26,888 bases of DNA from an uncultured Leucobacter sp. (GTDB lineage: Bacteria > Actinomycetota > Actinomycetes > Actinomycetales > Microbacteriaceae): positions 1-26,888 of the forward strand of contig CALCJF010000021.1 of NCBI GenBank assembly GCA_937967375.1. The letters run 5' to 3'. The notes under the pieces are model-generated. The model was not told where the DNA came from. It saw only the letters and a list, made by a program, of their open reading frames with translations, and ran no database searches. The position numbers were made by a program, and so were the translations under genes. Of this stretch, positions 1 to 6,473 are shown in pieces. Within the stretch, counting starts at the first letter, position 1. Every line of letters begins with the position of its first letter.

Positions 1-394
1 TCTTGGTGAAGCCGCTGGTGCCGCCCTCGAAGTCGAGCTGCTCGAGCTCCTTCATCTTCTCGAGGCGACCGGTAACGGTGTTGAAGTTGGTCAGCAGACC
101 ACCCAGCCAGCGCTGGTTCACGTAGGGCTGGTTGACGCGATCGGCCTGCTCAGCGATGGCTTCCTGAGCCTGCTTCTTGGTGCCGACGAAGAGAATGTTG
201 CCGCCGCGTGCGACGGTGTTCTTCACGAAGTCGTATGCCTCGTCGATGTAGCCGAGCGACTGCTGCAGGTCGATGATGTAGATACCCGAGCGCTCGGTGA
301 AGATGAAGCGTTTCATCTTCGGGTTCCAACGACGGGTCTGGTGTCCGAAGTGCACACCGCTGTCGAGCAGCTGGCGAATGGTTACGACGGCCAT
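1..394 (-). CDS. rpsB: 30S ribosomal protein S2 (N-terminal part; runs off the left edge)
   Basis: Encodes the N-terminal 131 residues of ribosomal protein S2, a component of the small ribosomal subunit. The protein begins MAVVTIRQLLDSGVHFGHQ, followed by RRWNPKMKRFIF and the NILFVGTKKQA segment, all hallmark S2 sequences. The ATG at 392-394 is chosen because S2 proteins start at this point and because an AGGAGA ribosome binding site lies 6 nt upstream (401-406). The gene reads leftward and is cut by the window edge, so about half the protein is missing here; tsf usually follows but cannot be seen. It is divergent from the M23-like gene. A GC hairpin sits directly before the ribosome binding site. 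Identity is secure. Confidence 0.98.
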   Translation of the reverse strand, partial: MAVVTIRQLLDSGVHFGHQTRRWNPKMKRFIFTERSGIYIIDLQQSLGYIDEAYDFVKNTVARGGNILFVGTKKQAQEAIAEQADRVNQPYVNQRWLGGLLTNFNTVTGRLEKMKELEQLDFEGGTSGFTK

Positions 395-400
395 GGCCGT

Positions 401-429
401 TCTCCTGTTCCGCGCGCCAAAAAGCGCGC
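401..429 (-). promoter_or_regulatory. rpsB leader: ribosome binding site preceded by a GC hairpin
   Basis: On the minus strand, two GCGCGC hexamers (424-429 and 412-417) flank a 6-nt loop and form a 6-bp all-GC stem. It ends 5 nt before the AGGAGA ribosome binding site (401-406) of rpsB. S2 synthesis is feedback-regulated through its leader in several bacteria. This hairpin could be part of such a control element, but it is short and GC-rich hairpins are common in this genome, so the regulatory role is inference. Confidence 0.35.
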
Positions 430-562
430 TGTTGCGGTTGTTTTCGAAGGCGGATGCCTCGAAACCTGGTGCCCTCGTGCTGCGCCGCTTCTGTAACAGA
501 AGACCGATGGCGAAACTACGATGTGTGGGCACGCGAAGTCACCTCTTTCGAGATGCCCTACC

Positions 563-592
563 AGCTTAGCATCTCTTTTGTCGATTTGCCGA
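563..592 (-). promoter_or_regulatory. Possible rpsB promoter
   Basis: Minus-strand hexamers TCGGCA (587-592) and TAAGCT (563-568) are 18 nt apart and match a sigma-70-type -35/-10 pair loosely. They would give an rpsB leader of about 160 nt. The 395-698 gap between the divergent genes holds this element, the leader hairpin and a second GC hairpin; I see no further gene in it. Confidence 0.35.
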
Positions 593-621
593 TCACTGCA
601 CGCCCGGCTTGTCGCTCACAG

Positions 622-638
622 GCGGCCGTTCTGGCCGC
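622..638. other. GC hairpin between the rpsB and M23 genes
   Basis: GCGGCC (622-627) and GGCCGC (633-638) form a 6-bp stem with a 5-nt loop, followed on the plus strand by GTTTTG. It resembles a weak terminator or attenuator about 60 nt before the M23-like gene. There is no rightward gene before it in the window to terminate, so it is either part of the leader of the M23-like gene or chance. Confidence 0.25.
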
Positions 639-698
639 GTTTTGCGGGTTGTGTGAGTAACTCATTTTCGGGGCGAGGATCGTGCGAAGCTCGAAGAT

Positions 699-1169
699 AT
701 GCTCCCCTCGCCGCTTCGCATCCTCACCGCGCAGATTCTCGCGCTGCTCCTCAGCACCGGGGCGTCCGGCCCGCTGTGGCTGCCGCCACTCGGCCCGCCG
801 CTTCGGGTGAGCGAGCGCTACGACCTCTCCCGAGGGCCCTACGCCGCGGGACACCGAGGCATCGACTTACCGGCGACTGAGGGCGAAGCGGCGCTTGCAC
901 CGGCAGACGGCATCGTGACGTTCAGCGGCACGGTGGTCGATAGGCCGGTGCTCTCGATCAGGGTAGACGCCTGCACCGTGGTGTCGTTCGAACCGGTCGC
1001 GAGCGAGCTGCAGGCGGGCGATGCCGTCGCCAGGGGTCGGCCGCTGGGCACCATAACGGCAGGCGGTCACTGCCGAACCGAGTGCCTGCATGTCGGCGCG
1101 CGCGTCGACGACGCCTATGTAAACCCGATGCGAATCTTCAGGGGTCGGCCGGTGCTCGTGCCGTGGTGA
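699..1169 (+). CDS. M23 (LytM)-family peptidase-like secreted or membrane protein
   Basis: A 156-residue protein with a hydrophobic N-terminus (about residues 7-30) that could act as a signal or anchor, then a compact LytM/M23 beta-domain. The GHRGID motif supplies candidate zinc ligands His52 and Asp56, followed by the typical APADGIVTFSG strand. The last motif is ECLHVGAR: His131 fits the third zinc ligand. The first histidine of the usual HxH, normally the catalytic base, is Cys129 here. C125 and C129 may pair. The protein may thus be an atypical or inactive cell-wall peptidase, perhaps a regulator. It is divergent from rpsB and ends 2 nt from the convergent RNA methyltransferase gene. No clear ribosome binding site precedes the ATG. 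The family call is firm; activity is uncertain. Confidence 0.8.
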   Translation: MLPSPLRILTAQILALLLSTGASGPLWLPPLGPPLRVSERYDLSRGPYAAGHRGIDLPATEGEAALAPADGIVTFSGTVVDRPVLSIRVDACTVVSFEPVASELQAGDAVARGRPLGTITAGGHCRTECLHVGARVDDAYVNPMRIFRGRPVLVPW

Positions 1170-1171
1170 CC

Positions 1172-1969
1172 CTAGCTTCGCTGGCTAAACGCGGTCGTGT
1201 AGAGGCAAACGCTTGCGGCAGTGGCCAGGTTGAGCGACTCGGCTTTGCCGTAGATCGGCAACCGCAGCGCACGATCGGCAAGGGCACGCTCAGCCTCGCT
1301 GAGTCCCCTCGCTTCGTTGCCGAACACCCAGGCCGTGGGCTTCGAGAGCGAGGCATCTCCGGCTTGCAGCTCGTCACCGTTCACGTCGGCAGCGATCACC
1401 GCGAGGCCGTGACCGCGAGCCGCAACAACGACGTCTGCGAGCGACCCGACAGTCACGACGGGCAGATGAAACATCGAGCCCGTCGTCGAACGCACGACCT
1501 TCGGATGCCAGGGGTCGATGCTCTCCCCCGCAAACACCACCGCATCGGCACCGGCAGCGTCGGCCGCGCGCAACACGGTACCCGCGTTGCCAGGATCACG
1601 CACTTCGTGCAGCACGGCAACCAGCTTGGCCGACGCGAACGCTGCCTCGATCGGGGTGTGTTCGATTCGGGCCACGGCGAGCACGCCCTGGGGTTGCACT
1701 GTTTCGGCCATTGCGGCGAGCACCTCATGACTCACCCGCACTATTTCGACCTCTGCCTCGTCGGCCAGACGATCGATCTCGAACTGCCAGGGCTCGCCAC
1801 CCATCGTGGCGTAGACCGCAATCGCAGTCTGAGGGGAGTGCGCGAGCAGTTCGCGCACGGCTTGCGGGCCCTCTACGAGAAATTGACCCGCGGCGAGGCG
1901 ATCCTTTTTGCGCGCGAGAGCGGCGACGCGGCGCACACGTGGCGCTTTCGGGTTATCGATCATGCTCAT
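1172..1969 (-). CDS. SpoU/TrmH-family RNA 2'-O-methyltransferase
   Basis: A 265-residue SPOUT-class RNA ribose methyltransferase using S-adenosylmethionine; the target RNA cannot be deduced. An N-terminal substrate-binding region (about 1-100, with FLVEGPQAVRE typical of the family) precedes the knotted catalytic domain. Its three family motifs are visible: NAGTVLR (128-134), FGNEARGL (216-223) and LPIYGKAESLNLATAAS (237-253). It lies downstream of rplT, as is common in actinobacteria, but a strong hairpin terminator separates them. A TAGATT box lies 6 nt before the ATG at 1969, suggesting its own leaderless transcript. A second ATG at 1963 is possible. It ends 2 nt from the convergent M23-like gene. 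Confidence 0.92.
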   Translation of the reverse strand: MSMIDNPKAPRVRRVAALARKKDRLAAGQFLVEGPQAVRELLAHSPQTAIAVYATMGGEPWQFEIDRLADEAEVEIVRVSHEVLAAMAETVQPQGVLAVARIEHTPIEAAFASAKLVAVLHEVRDPGNAGTVLRAADAAGADAVVFAGESIDPWHPKVVRSTTGSMFHLPVVTVGSLADVVVAARGHGLAVIAADVNGDELQAGDASLSKPTAWVFGNEARGLSEAERALADRALRLPIYGKAESLNLATAASVCLYTTAFSQRS

Positions 1970-1975
1970 ACTTTC

Positions 1976-1981
1976 AATCTA
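1976..1981 (-). promoter_or_regulatory. -10 box for a leaderless trmH-like transcript
   Basis: TAGATT on the minus strand is followed by exactly 6 nt (GAAAGT) and then the ATG at 1969. There is no Shine-Dalgarno. At this spacing transcription would begin at or next to the A of the start codon. No good -35 was found. Confidence 0.5.
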
Positions 1982-1998
1982 CCGGCGCAAAGAAAGCC

Positions 1999-2037
1999 GA
2001 AGGGGCCGGCCACCGTCACCGGTGTGCCGACCCCTTC
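1999..2037 (-). terminator. Intrinsic terminator after rplT
   Basis: A long minus-strand hairpin starts 16 nt after the rplT stop. GAAGGGGTCGGC (2037-2026) pairs with GCCGGCCCCTTC (2010-1999), with one G-U pair. A single bulged A and a further 5-bp stem follow, closed by a GTGA (GNRA-type) loop. The tail GGCTTTCTTT is moderately U-rich. It should end most infC-rpmI-rplT transcripts before the RNA methyltransferase gene. Confidence 0.75.
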
Positions 2038-2053
2038 AGCAAAGCGAGAACGC

Positions 2054-2440
2054 TTACGCAGCGGTCTTGGCTGCGTTCACGTCTTCGGGCAGAGCCTTCT
2101 TGGCAACCTCGACGAGCGCCGCGAACGAAGCGGGCTCGTTCACTGCGAGTTCAGCGAGCATGCGGCGGTCAACCACGACATCTGCGAGCGCGAGGCCCTG
2201 GATGAAGCGGTTGTAGGTCAGGCCGTTGGCGCGTGCACCAGCGTTGATGCGCTGGATCCAGAGACGACGGAAGTCGCCCTTCTTCTTACGACGGTCGTTG
2301 TACGAGTAGACCAGCGAGTGAGTGACCTGCTCCTTGGCCTTGCGGTAGAGGCGCGAACGCTGCCCGCGGTAGCCCTCGGCGCGCTCGAGGATGACGCGAC
2401 GCTTCTTATGGGCGTTGACGGCCCGCTTGACTCTTGCCAT
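2054..2440 (-). CDS. rplT: 50S ribosomal protein L20
   Basis: A 128-residue L20, an early-assembly 23S rRNA-binding protein of the large subunit. It starts MARVKRAVNAHKKRR and contains the conserved AEGYRGQRSRLYRKAKEQ and RRLWIQRINAGAR segments; the length is normal. Ribosome binding site AAGGA lies 9 nt before the ATG. It follows rpmI by 41 nt in the usual infC-rpmI-rplT order, and a strong hairpin terminator lies just downstream. Identity is secure. Confidence 0.98.
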   Translation of the reverse strand: MARVKRAVNAHKKRRVILERAEGYRGQRSRLYRKAKEQVTHSLVYSYNDRRKKKGDFRRLWIQRINAGARANGLTYNRFIQGLALADVVVDRRMLAELAVNEPASFAALVEVAKKALPEDVNAAKTAA

Positions 2441-2481
2441 TTCTGATCTTCCTTATCGAAAAAACTCGTGCGAACGGGTGC

Positions 2482-2676
2482 CTAGCGAACCAGCAGCTTC
2501 TTGGCCTGCTTCACGTCGGCCGGCGACAGCACCTGATCGGCGTTCAGGCGGCGCTTGCGCTTCGAGGCCTTCACCTCGAGGTTGTGGCGCATGCCGGCCT
2601 GCTGCTTCATCAGCTTGCCGCTGCCGGTTACCTTGAACCGCTTCTTCGCCCCCGAGTGGGTCTTCTGCTTAGGCAT
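2482..2676 (-). CDS. rpmI: 50S ribosomal protein L35
   Basis: A 64-residue, very basic L35 protein starting MPKQKTHSGAKKRFKVTGSGK, a diagnostic sequence, with MRHNLEVKASKRKRRL in the middle. The length is typical. A strong AAGGAG ribosome binding site stands 6 nt before the ATG. It lies between infC (76 nt away) and rplT, in the conserved translation operon. Confidence 0.98.
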   Translation of the reverse strand: MPKQKTHSGAKKRFKVTGSGKLMKQQAGMRHNLEVKASKRKRRLNADQVLSPADVKQAKKLLVR

Positions 2677-2752
2677 CTCTATCTCCTTGTTGTGGTGCGC
2701 GTCGCCTGAGCGACTACGTGGGTGTCGGCAAGACCAGCTGGCTGCCGTGAAA

Positions 2753-3367
2753 CTATTCGGTCGTTGCGGCCTCAGCCTCGACTTCGCCCGGCTTGTCGGC
2801 TCGGCGCGATGCCTTCTCTTCGGCGCGGCGAGCGTTCTGCTCTGCCTTCGCTTCGCTCTTGTTCTTGAGCGGTGCGATCACCATGACCATGTTGCGACCG
2901 TCGATGCGGGGTGAGCTCTCGACAGTGCCGAACTCCGCGATGTCTTCAGCGAACTGCTGCAGCAGGCGCACGCCCATCTCAGGACGCGACTGCTCGCGGC
3001 CACGGAAGAGGATCATCGCCTTGACCTTGTCGCCCTGACCGAGGAAGCCGACGGCTCGCTTAGTCTTGGTCTCGTAGTCGTGCTTGTCGATCTTCAGGCG
3101 AAAACGCACCTCTTTCAGCACGGTGTTCGCCTGGTTGCGGCGAGCCTCTTTCGCCTTCTGCGCAGCCTCGTACTTGAACTTGCCGAAGTCCATGATCTTG
3201 GCCACGGGCGGCTTCGAGTTCGGGGCAACCTCGACAAGGTCGAGGTCAGCGTCTGCGGCAAGGCGCAGGGCGGTGCTGATCGGCACCACGCCGACCTGTT
3301 CGCCGCTGGGACCAACCAAACGCACTTCCTTGGCGTTGATTCGTTCGTTCGTACGGGGATCGCTGAT
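2753..3367 (-). CDS. infC: Translation initiation factor IF-3, probable AUC start
   Basis: IF-3 binds the 30S subunit, prevents premature joining of 50S and rejects wrong start codons. The N-domain (RTNERINAKEVRLVGPSGEQ), the linker with MDFGKFKYE, and the C-domain (FRGREQSRPEMG, then DGRNMVMVIAP) are all present, followed by a charged Ala/Glu/Lys tail. No ATG, GTG or TTG fits the family N-terminus. The start given here is an ATC at 3367-3365 (protein beginning with the ISDPRTNERI segment), placed 6 nt after a strong TAAGGAG. This gives 204 residues. A GTG at 3445 in the same frame would add 26 residues unlike IF-3 and lacks a comparable ribosome binding site. A non-canonical start in infC is known in E. 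coli (AUU) and underlies autoregulation. Confidence 0.93.
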   Translation of the reverse strand: MSDPRTNERINAKEVRLVGPSGEQVGVVPISTALRLAADADLDLVEVAPNSKPPVAKIMDFGKFKYEAAQKAKEARRNQANTVLKEVRFRLKIDKHDYETKTKRAVGFLGQGDKVKAMILFRGREQSRPEMGVRLLQQFAEDIAEFGTVESSPRIDGRNMVMVIAPLKNKSEAKAEQNARRAEEKASRRADKPGEVEAEAATTE

Positions 3368-3380
3368 CGCCGGCTCCTTA
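3365..3380 (-). promoter_or_regulatory. Ribosome binding site and AUC initiation codon of infC
   Basis: The minus strand reads TAAGGAG (3380-3374), six spacer bases, then ATC (3367-3365), directly followed by codons for SDPRTNERI. The near-perfect Shine-Dalgarno and ideal spacing to a codon that is not ATG/GTG/TTG indicate deliberate initiation at AUC. Confidence 0.75.
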
Positions 3381-3561
3381 GATCGTGTGCGCAGCCGAAA
3401 TTCGACTGTAAGCTCAATTCTTTGCAAGCTTCGACCTAGAACCACGCAATACGTGCTCTACACCCTTTTCAGCTGTCTCACTGCACGCAGCGAAACGGGG
3501 CGTCAACTACCCGGTAACCTATATATCGGCTTGGGGTGGGAGGATCTCCACTTGCAAGTTC

Positions 3562-3589
3562 TCGGCAAATGGCCGCGAACCTCTAGAAT
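3562..3589 (+). promoter_or_regulatory. Possible promoter of the DUF1844 gene
   Basis: TCGGCA (3562-3567) and TAGAAT (3584-3589), 16 nt apart, resemble a -35/-10 pair about 50 nt before the ATG at 3640. The rest of the 3368-3639 divergent gap holds the infC leader. A minus-strand TTGACG lies near 3505, but I could not pair it with a good -10. Confidence 0.45.
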
Positions 3590-3639
3590 CTTAGCAAGAC
3601 TTCACCCCATACGCAAGAAACGAAACACGAGGGTAACTG

Positions 3640-3993
3640 ATGAGTGAGCAGCACGCAGAATCGATCGAAGCGCAGAGCGCCGCACGCGACATCGCCGAGG
3701 TTCCCGCGGTCGAGATCATCACGGCGGCGGCGGTAAACCTGCTCAGCGCGGCGGCGATCAAGTGCGGACTGTCAGATGATCCCGAGAACGAGACCGATCT
3801 CGACGAGGCTCGCAAACTGATCAACGCGCTCGCAGGCCTCATCACCGCTGGCGCTCCCGAGATCAGCGATTCGCATGCCCGCCCGCTGCGCGACGGGCTG
3901 CGCTCGGTACAGCTCGCATTCCGCGAGGCATCGGCTATTCCTGACGAGCCCGGCAAGGGGCCCGGCGAGAAGTACACCGGCTCGGTCATCTAA
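3640..3993 (+). CDS. DUF1844 domain protein
   Basis: A 117-residue protein of the DUF1844 family, whose function is unknown. The family core is clear: EIITAAAVNLLSAAAIKCGL (about 27-46), DLDEARKLINALAGLITAGAPEI (about 57-79) and a final helix LRDGLRSVQLAFREAS. It is predicted all-helical, with no signal peptide or membrane segment. A GAGGG ribosome binding site precedes the ATG. Actinobacterial genomes often carry this gene divergent from infC, as here, which hints at a link to translation, but nothing in the sequence shows a role. Confidence 0.85.
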   Translation: MSEQHAESIEAQSAARDIAEVPAVEIITAAAVNLLSAAAIKCGLSDDPENETDLDEARKLINALAGLITAGAPEISDSHARPLRDGLRSVQLAFREASAIPDEPGKGPGEKYTGSVI

Positions 3994-4046
3994 GCTTCGA
4001 GTCACTTCGGCGGCACACCTCAGAAGCAGCGGCAGGGATCACCCAG

Positions 4047-5765
4047 ATGCGCGCCGCATATGAGCCGGGCAACGCCAGTCTCGAAGTGCTGCTTTTTGGC
4101 ATTCGCGAAAACACCGCGAACGAGGCAAGTCGTGTGCTTGAGGTGCGCGCATCGACGAGCGATCGCCCGGCAGTCGAGCTCGGGCTCGCAAGTATAGGCG
4201 CGCTGCACGCGCTGCGCCCGAATCGCACTCGGCGCCTCGCGCTTCTGGCCTGGGAGGCGGCGCTTCACACATCGCCCGGCAGCCACGATCGCATGGCCGC
4301 CGCAGCATCGTGCACGTTTGCACAAGCATGGGGCACCCGAGCAGGCGCGCAGCGTGCTGCGACGGCCGCAGCCAATCCTTCGCAAGACGACGAGCTGCAA
4401 GACGCCGTGCAGGCGATCGCCTCGGTCTCCGAGCCGACATCGCTGCTCGAACACTTTCTGCGCTACCAACTCGCAGAGGCTCGGCTCGCATGCGGCGAAG
4501 TTGCGGCCGCGGCCAACCTCGTCGATGCGGGTGCTGGCAGCGGGCTAACTCCAGACACACGATCGAGCGACGCGGCGCACACGACTCTCCGCGTCTTCGG
4601 CACGGTGATGCGCTCGCGCACTCTGCTCTTCGCTGGTCGGGTGAGAGAGGCGGCCGCCGAACTCGAGCCGCTGAGCACTCCGAACGGCGCGGCTGTGCCC
4701 GAGCTCCTGCCGCTGGTGCTCGCCACACGAATGCTCGTCGCCGCAAACGCCGACGAGCGCGCCCTCGCGGCAGGTATTTTTTCAGAGCTACAGGGCGAGA
4801 TCGAAGTGAAGCGCAGCTACCGCTCTGCTGGGCTGCAACTGCTCATGGCTTACGGCTTTCTCGGCATCGGCGAGCTCGCCGAGGCGGCAAACCGTGTGCA
4901 CCTTTCGCGCAGGTGCGGGCCACTGCTCGAAATCGACAATGCGTTGAGCCTCGAGACCCTGGTCTCGCTCGCCGGCGCAGAAGGCGACCTGGAGGCGGCC
5001 GAGGCCTGGTACCAGCTGCTCGAGCCGCACGCCAGCTCTCGCATCTCCTCCCCTACTGCGGCGCGATGCAGGGCGAGGATCCATCTGCTTCAGGGCGACC
5101 CCGAGACCGCCGGGGCAAGCTCGGGGCTCGCCGCGCGAGTGGCTCACGACGAGGGGCGATTGGTAGAAGCGGCCGAAGCAGAGATTCTCTCTGCACGGGC
5201 CCGGGTCGCCGCACACCAACCCGCGGCGGCAGCAGAGGGGCTCGCGCACCTGCTCGAGCTGAGCGAGGCCGCCGGTCACCTCTCTGCTCGGCGAGCCGCA
5301 GCACAAGAGATGCGTGCGGCTGGCAGGCGACTGCGCCCGACTCCCGGCAGCGCATGGGCCGGTCTCTCCGAGCGAGAGCGCGAGGTGGCGCTTCTCATCG
5401 CCGCGGGCCTCAGCAACGCCGAGATCGCGACCACACTCTTTCTCTCACCACACACCGTACGCGCTCATGTATCACGCGTGTTGACCGCTTTTTCTGCGGC
5501 CAGCAGGCTCATGGTTGCATCTCGTGTGGCGGCGATGCTTCCGGCGCCGGAGGATCCCCCGCCAAGCCTCACAGCACGCCAGCATCAGGTCGCACTCGGC
5601 GTTGAACGCGGACTCGGCAACGAACAGATCGCGCAAGAACTGGGCATCAGCGTCAAGACTGTAGAGAAGCACCTCACCGAGATTCACCGCCGCTGGGCTG
5701 TGCGCACTCGAACCGGCGTTGCGCGGCTCGTGCGCGCGCTCCCGACAACTCGTGCGCAGCGGTAG
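4047..5765 (+). CDS. LuxR-family regulator with two C-terminal HTH domains
   Basis: A 572-residue cytoplasmic regulator. Residues 1-430 are Ala/Leu/Glu-rich helices resembling the TPR-like sensor region of MalT/LAL regulators, with no P-loop ATPase. Two complete LuxR-type DNA-binding domains follow. HTH1 is about 440-498 (LSEREREVALLIAAGLSN, then SPHTVRAHVSRVL). HTH2 is about 508-565 (LTARQHQVALGVERGLGN, then SVKTVEKHLTEIHRR). Normal LuxR proteins have one. The second keeps the classic pattern better; the first diverges at its last helix (FSAASRLMVASRV). A ribosome binding site AGGGA lies before the ATG at 4047. It follows the DUF1844 gene by 53 nt. Its targets are unknown; the lipoprotein and azlCD genes just downstream are candidates by position only. 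Confidence 0.88.
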   Translation: MRAAYEPGNASLEVLLFGIRENTANEASRVLEVRASTSDRPAVELGLASIGALHALRPNRTRRLALLAWEAALHTSPGSHDRMAAAASCTFAQAWGTRAGAQRAATAAANPSQDDELQDAVQAIASVSEPTSLLEHFLRYQLAEARLACGEVAAAANLVDAGAGSGLTPDTRSSDAAHTTLRVFGTVMRSRTLLFAGRVREAAAELEPLSTPNGAAVPELLPLVLATRMLVAANADERALAAGIFSELQGEIEVKRSYRSAGLQLLMAYGFLGIGELAEAANRVHLSRRCGPLLEIDNALSLETLVSLAGAEGDLEAAEAWYQLLEPHASSRISSPTAARCRARIHLLQGDPETAGASSGLAARVAHDEGRLVEAAEAEILSARARVAAHQPAAAAEGLAHLLELSEAAGHLSARRAAAQEMRAAGRRLRPTPGSAWAGLSEREREVALLIAAGLSNAEIATTLFLSPHTVRAHVSRVLTAFSAASRLMVASRVAAMLPAPEDPPPSLTARQHQVALGVERGLGNEQIAQELGISVKTVEKHLTEIHRRWAVRTRTGVARLVRALPTTRAQR

Positions 5766-5845
5766 CCTCGGCGACCCGGGCGACGCAGAATAATAGACCG
5801 AATCCCTACTTTTGCATCGCTGGGCGAGCGCGCCACGATGATCAC

Positions 5846-6412
5846 ATGCACACCATCACCCCTCGAATTGCGCCTGTGTTCGGCATCGCACTGCTCGGCA
5901 CGACCCTGCTTGCCGGCTGCGCACCAGCTGCTCCCGCACCAAACGCAGCCGGCGACACGTCTGAAAGCTCACCCGCGGCAAGCGAGACGAGCGAAGGGGC
6001 TGCCGCCAAGGACTGTTCGGGCGCCAGCACCGCTGGCTATGACCTCTTCGTCGACCCCGAGGTGCAGGTCGAACCGGCCCTCGACGTCTACCCATTGCAG
6101 AGCGAGAACAACAAGATCACCTTCACCTACACGGGAGACATGAGCGGCGCGCCGACGTTCGGCTGGGATCTCTCATACATTCAGCCGGATGGCGGAGAGG
6201 TATCACCGCAGGGCGGCGAACCATTCTTCGACGAGGCCGGCGGGGTGTTTAGTCTCGCGGGGCCACGAACCACCGTCGGCGTCGACGGCGGCCCCCACAC
6301 GGGCTTTCTCGATGTCATTGTCACGTCAAACGCAACCTTCGACGAAGCGGCCCAAAAGTACACTGCAGACACGAAGACGATCGCGCGGCTCTGCGTGTTG
6401 CTTGCCGAGTAG
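5846..6412 (+). CDS. Secreted lipoprotein of unknown function
   Basis: A 188-residue protein with a signal peptide and the lipobox LLAGC; Cys25 would be lipidated after signal peptidase II cleavage, anchoring it outside the membrane. A flexible Ala/Ser/Pro/Glu linker (26-56) follows, then a roughly 130-residue domain that looks beta-rich (VYPLQSENNKITFTYTG, FGWDLSYIQPDGGEV). Cys57 and Cys183 could form a disulfide closing the domain. I do not recognise the domain. It lies 80 nt after the LuxR regulator and 61 nt before azlC on the same strand. Confidence 0.8.
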   Translation: MHTITPRIAPVFGIALLGTTLLAGCAPAAPAPNAAGDTSESSPAASETSEGAAAKDCSGASTAGYDLFVDPEVQVEPALDVYPLQSENNKITFTYTGDMSGAPTFGWDLSYIQPDGGEVSPQGGEPFFDEAGGVFSLAGPRTTVGVDGGPHTGFLDVIVTSNATFDEAAQKYTADTKTIARLCVLLAE

Positions 6413-6461
6413 CGCACGAGCGAAGCCGCCGCGCAGTGTCAGGCGGCCCGTCGCCCTCAGA

Positions 6462-6467
6462 TAGCAT
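6462..6467 (+). promoter_or_regulatory. -10 box for a leaderless azlC transcript
   Basis: TAGCAT is followed by 6 nt (CGAGGG) and then the GTG at 6474. The purines CGAGGG touch the start codon, too close for a normal Shine-Dalgarno, so the arrangement fits leaderless initiation. Confidence 0.45.
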
Positions 6468-6473
6468 CGAGGG

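Noticed and set aside
654..664. TGAGTAACTCA palindrome upstream of the M23-like gene
   Set aside because: Only 11 bp, with no promoter pair placed around it; such short palindromes are expected by chance.
1082..2446. A 454-codon open frame on the plus strand
   Set aside because: It runs antisense through the RNA methyltransferase and rplT genes and overlaps the M23-like gene; both opposite genes are certain.
4310..5605. A 431-codon open frame inside the LuxR regulator gene
   Set aside because: Same strand, different frame; Arg-rich product and no start signal. The frame with two HTH domains is clearly the real one.
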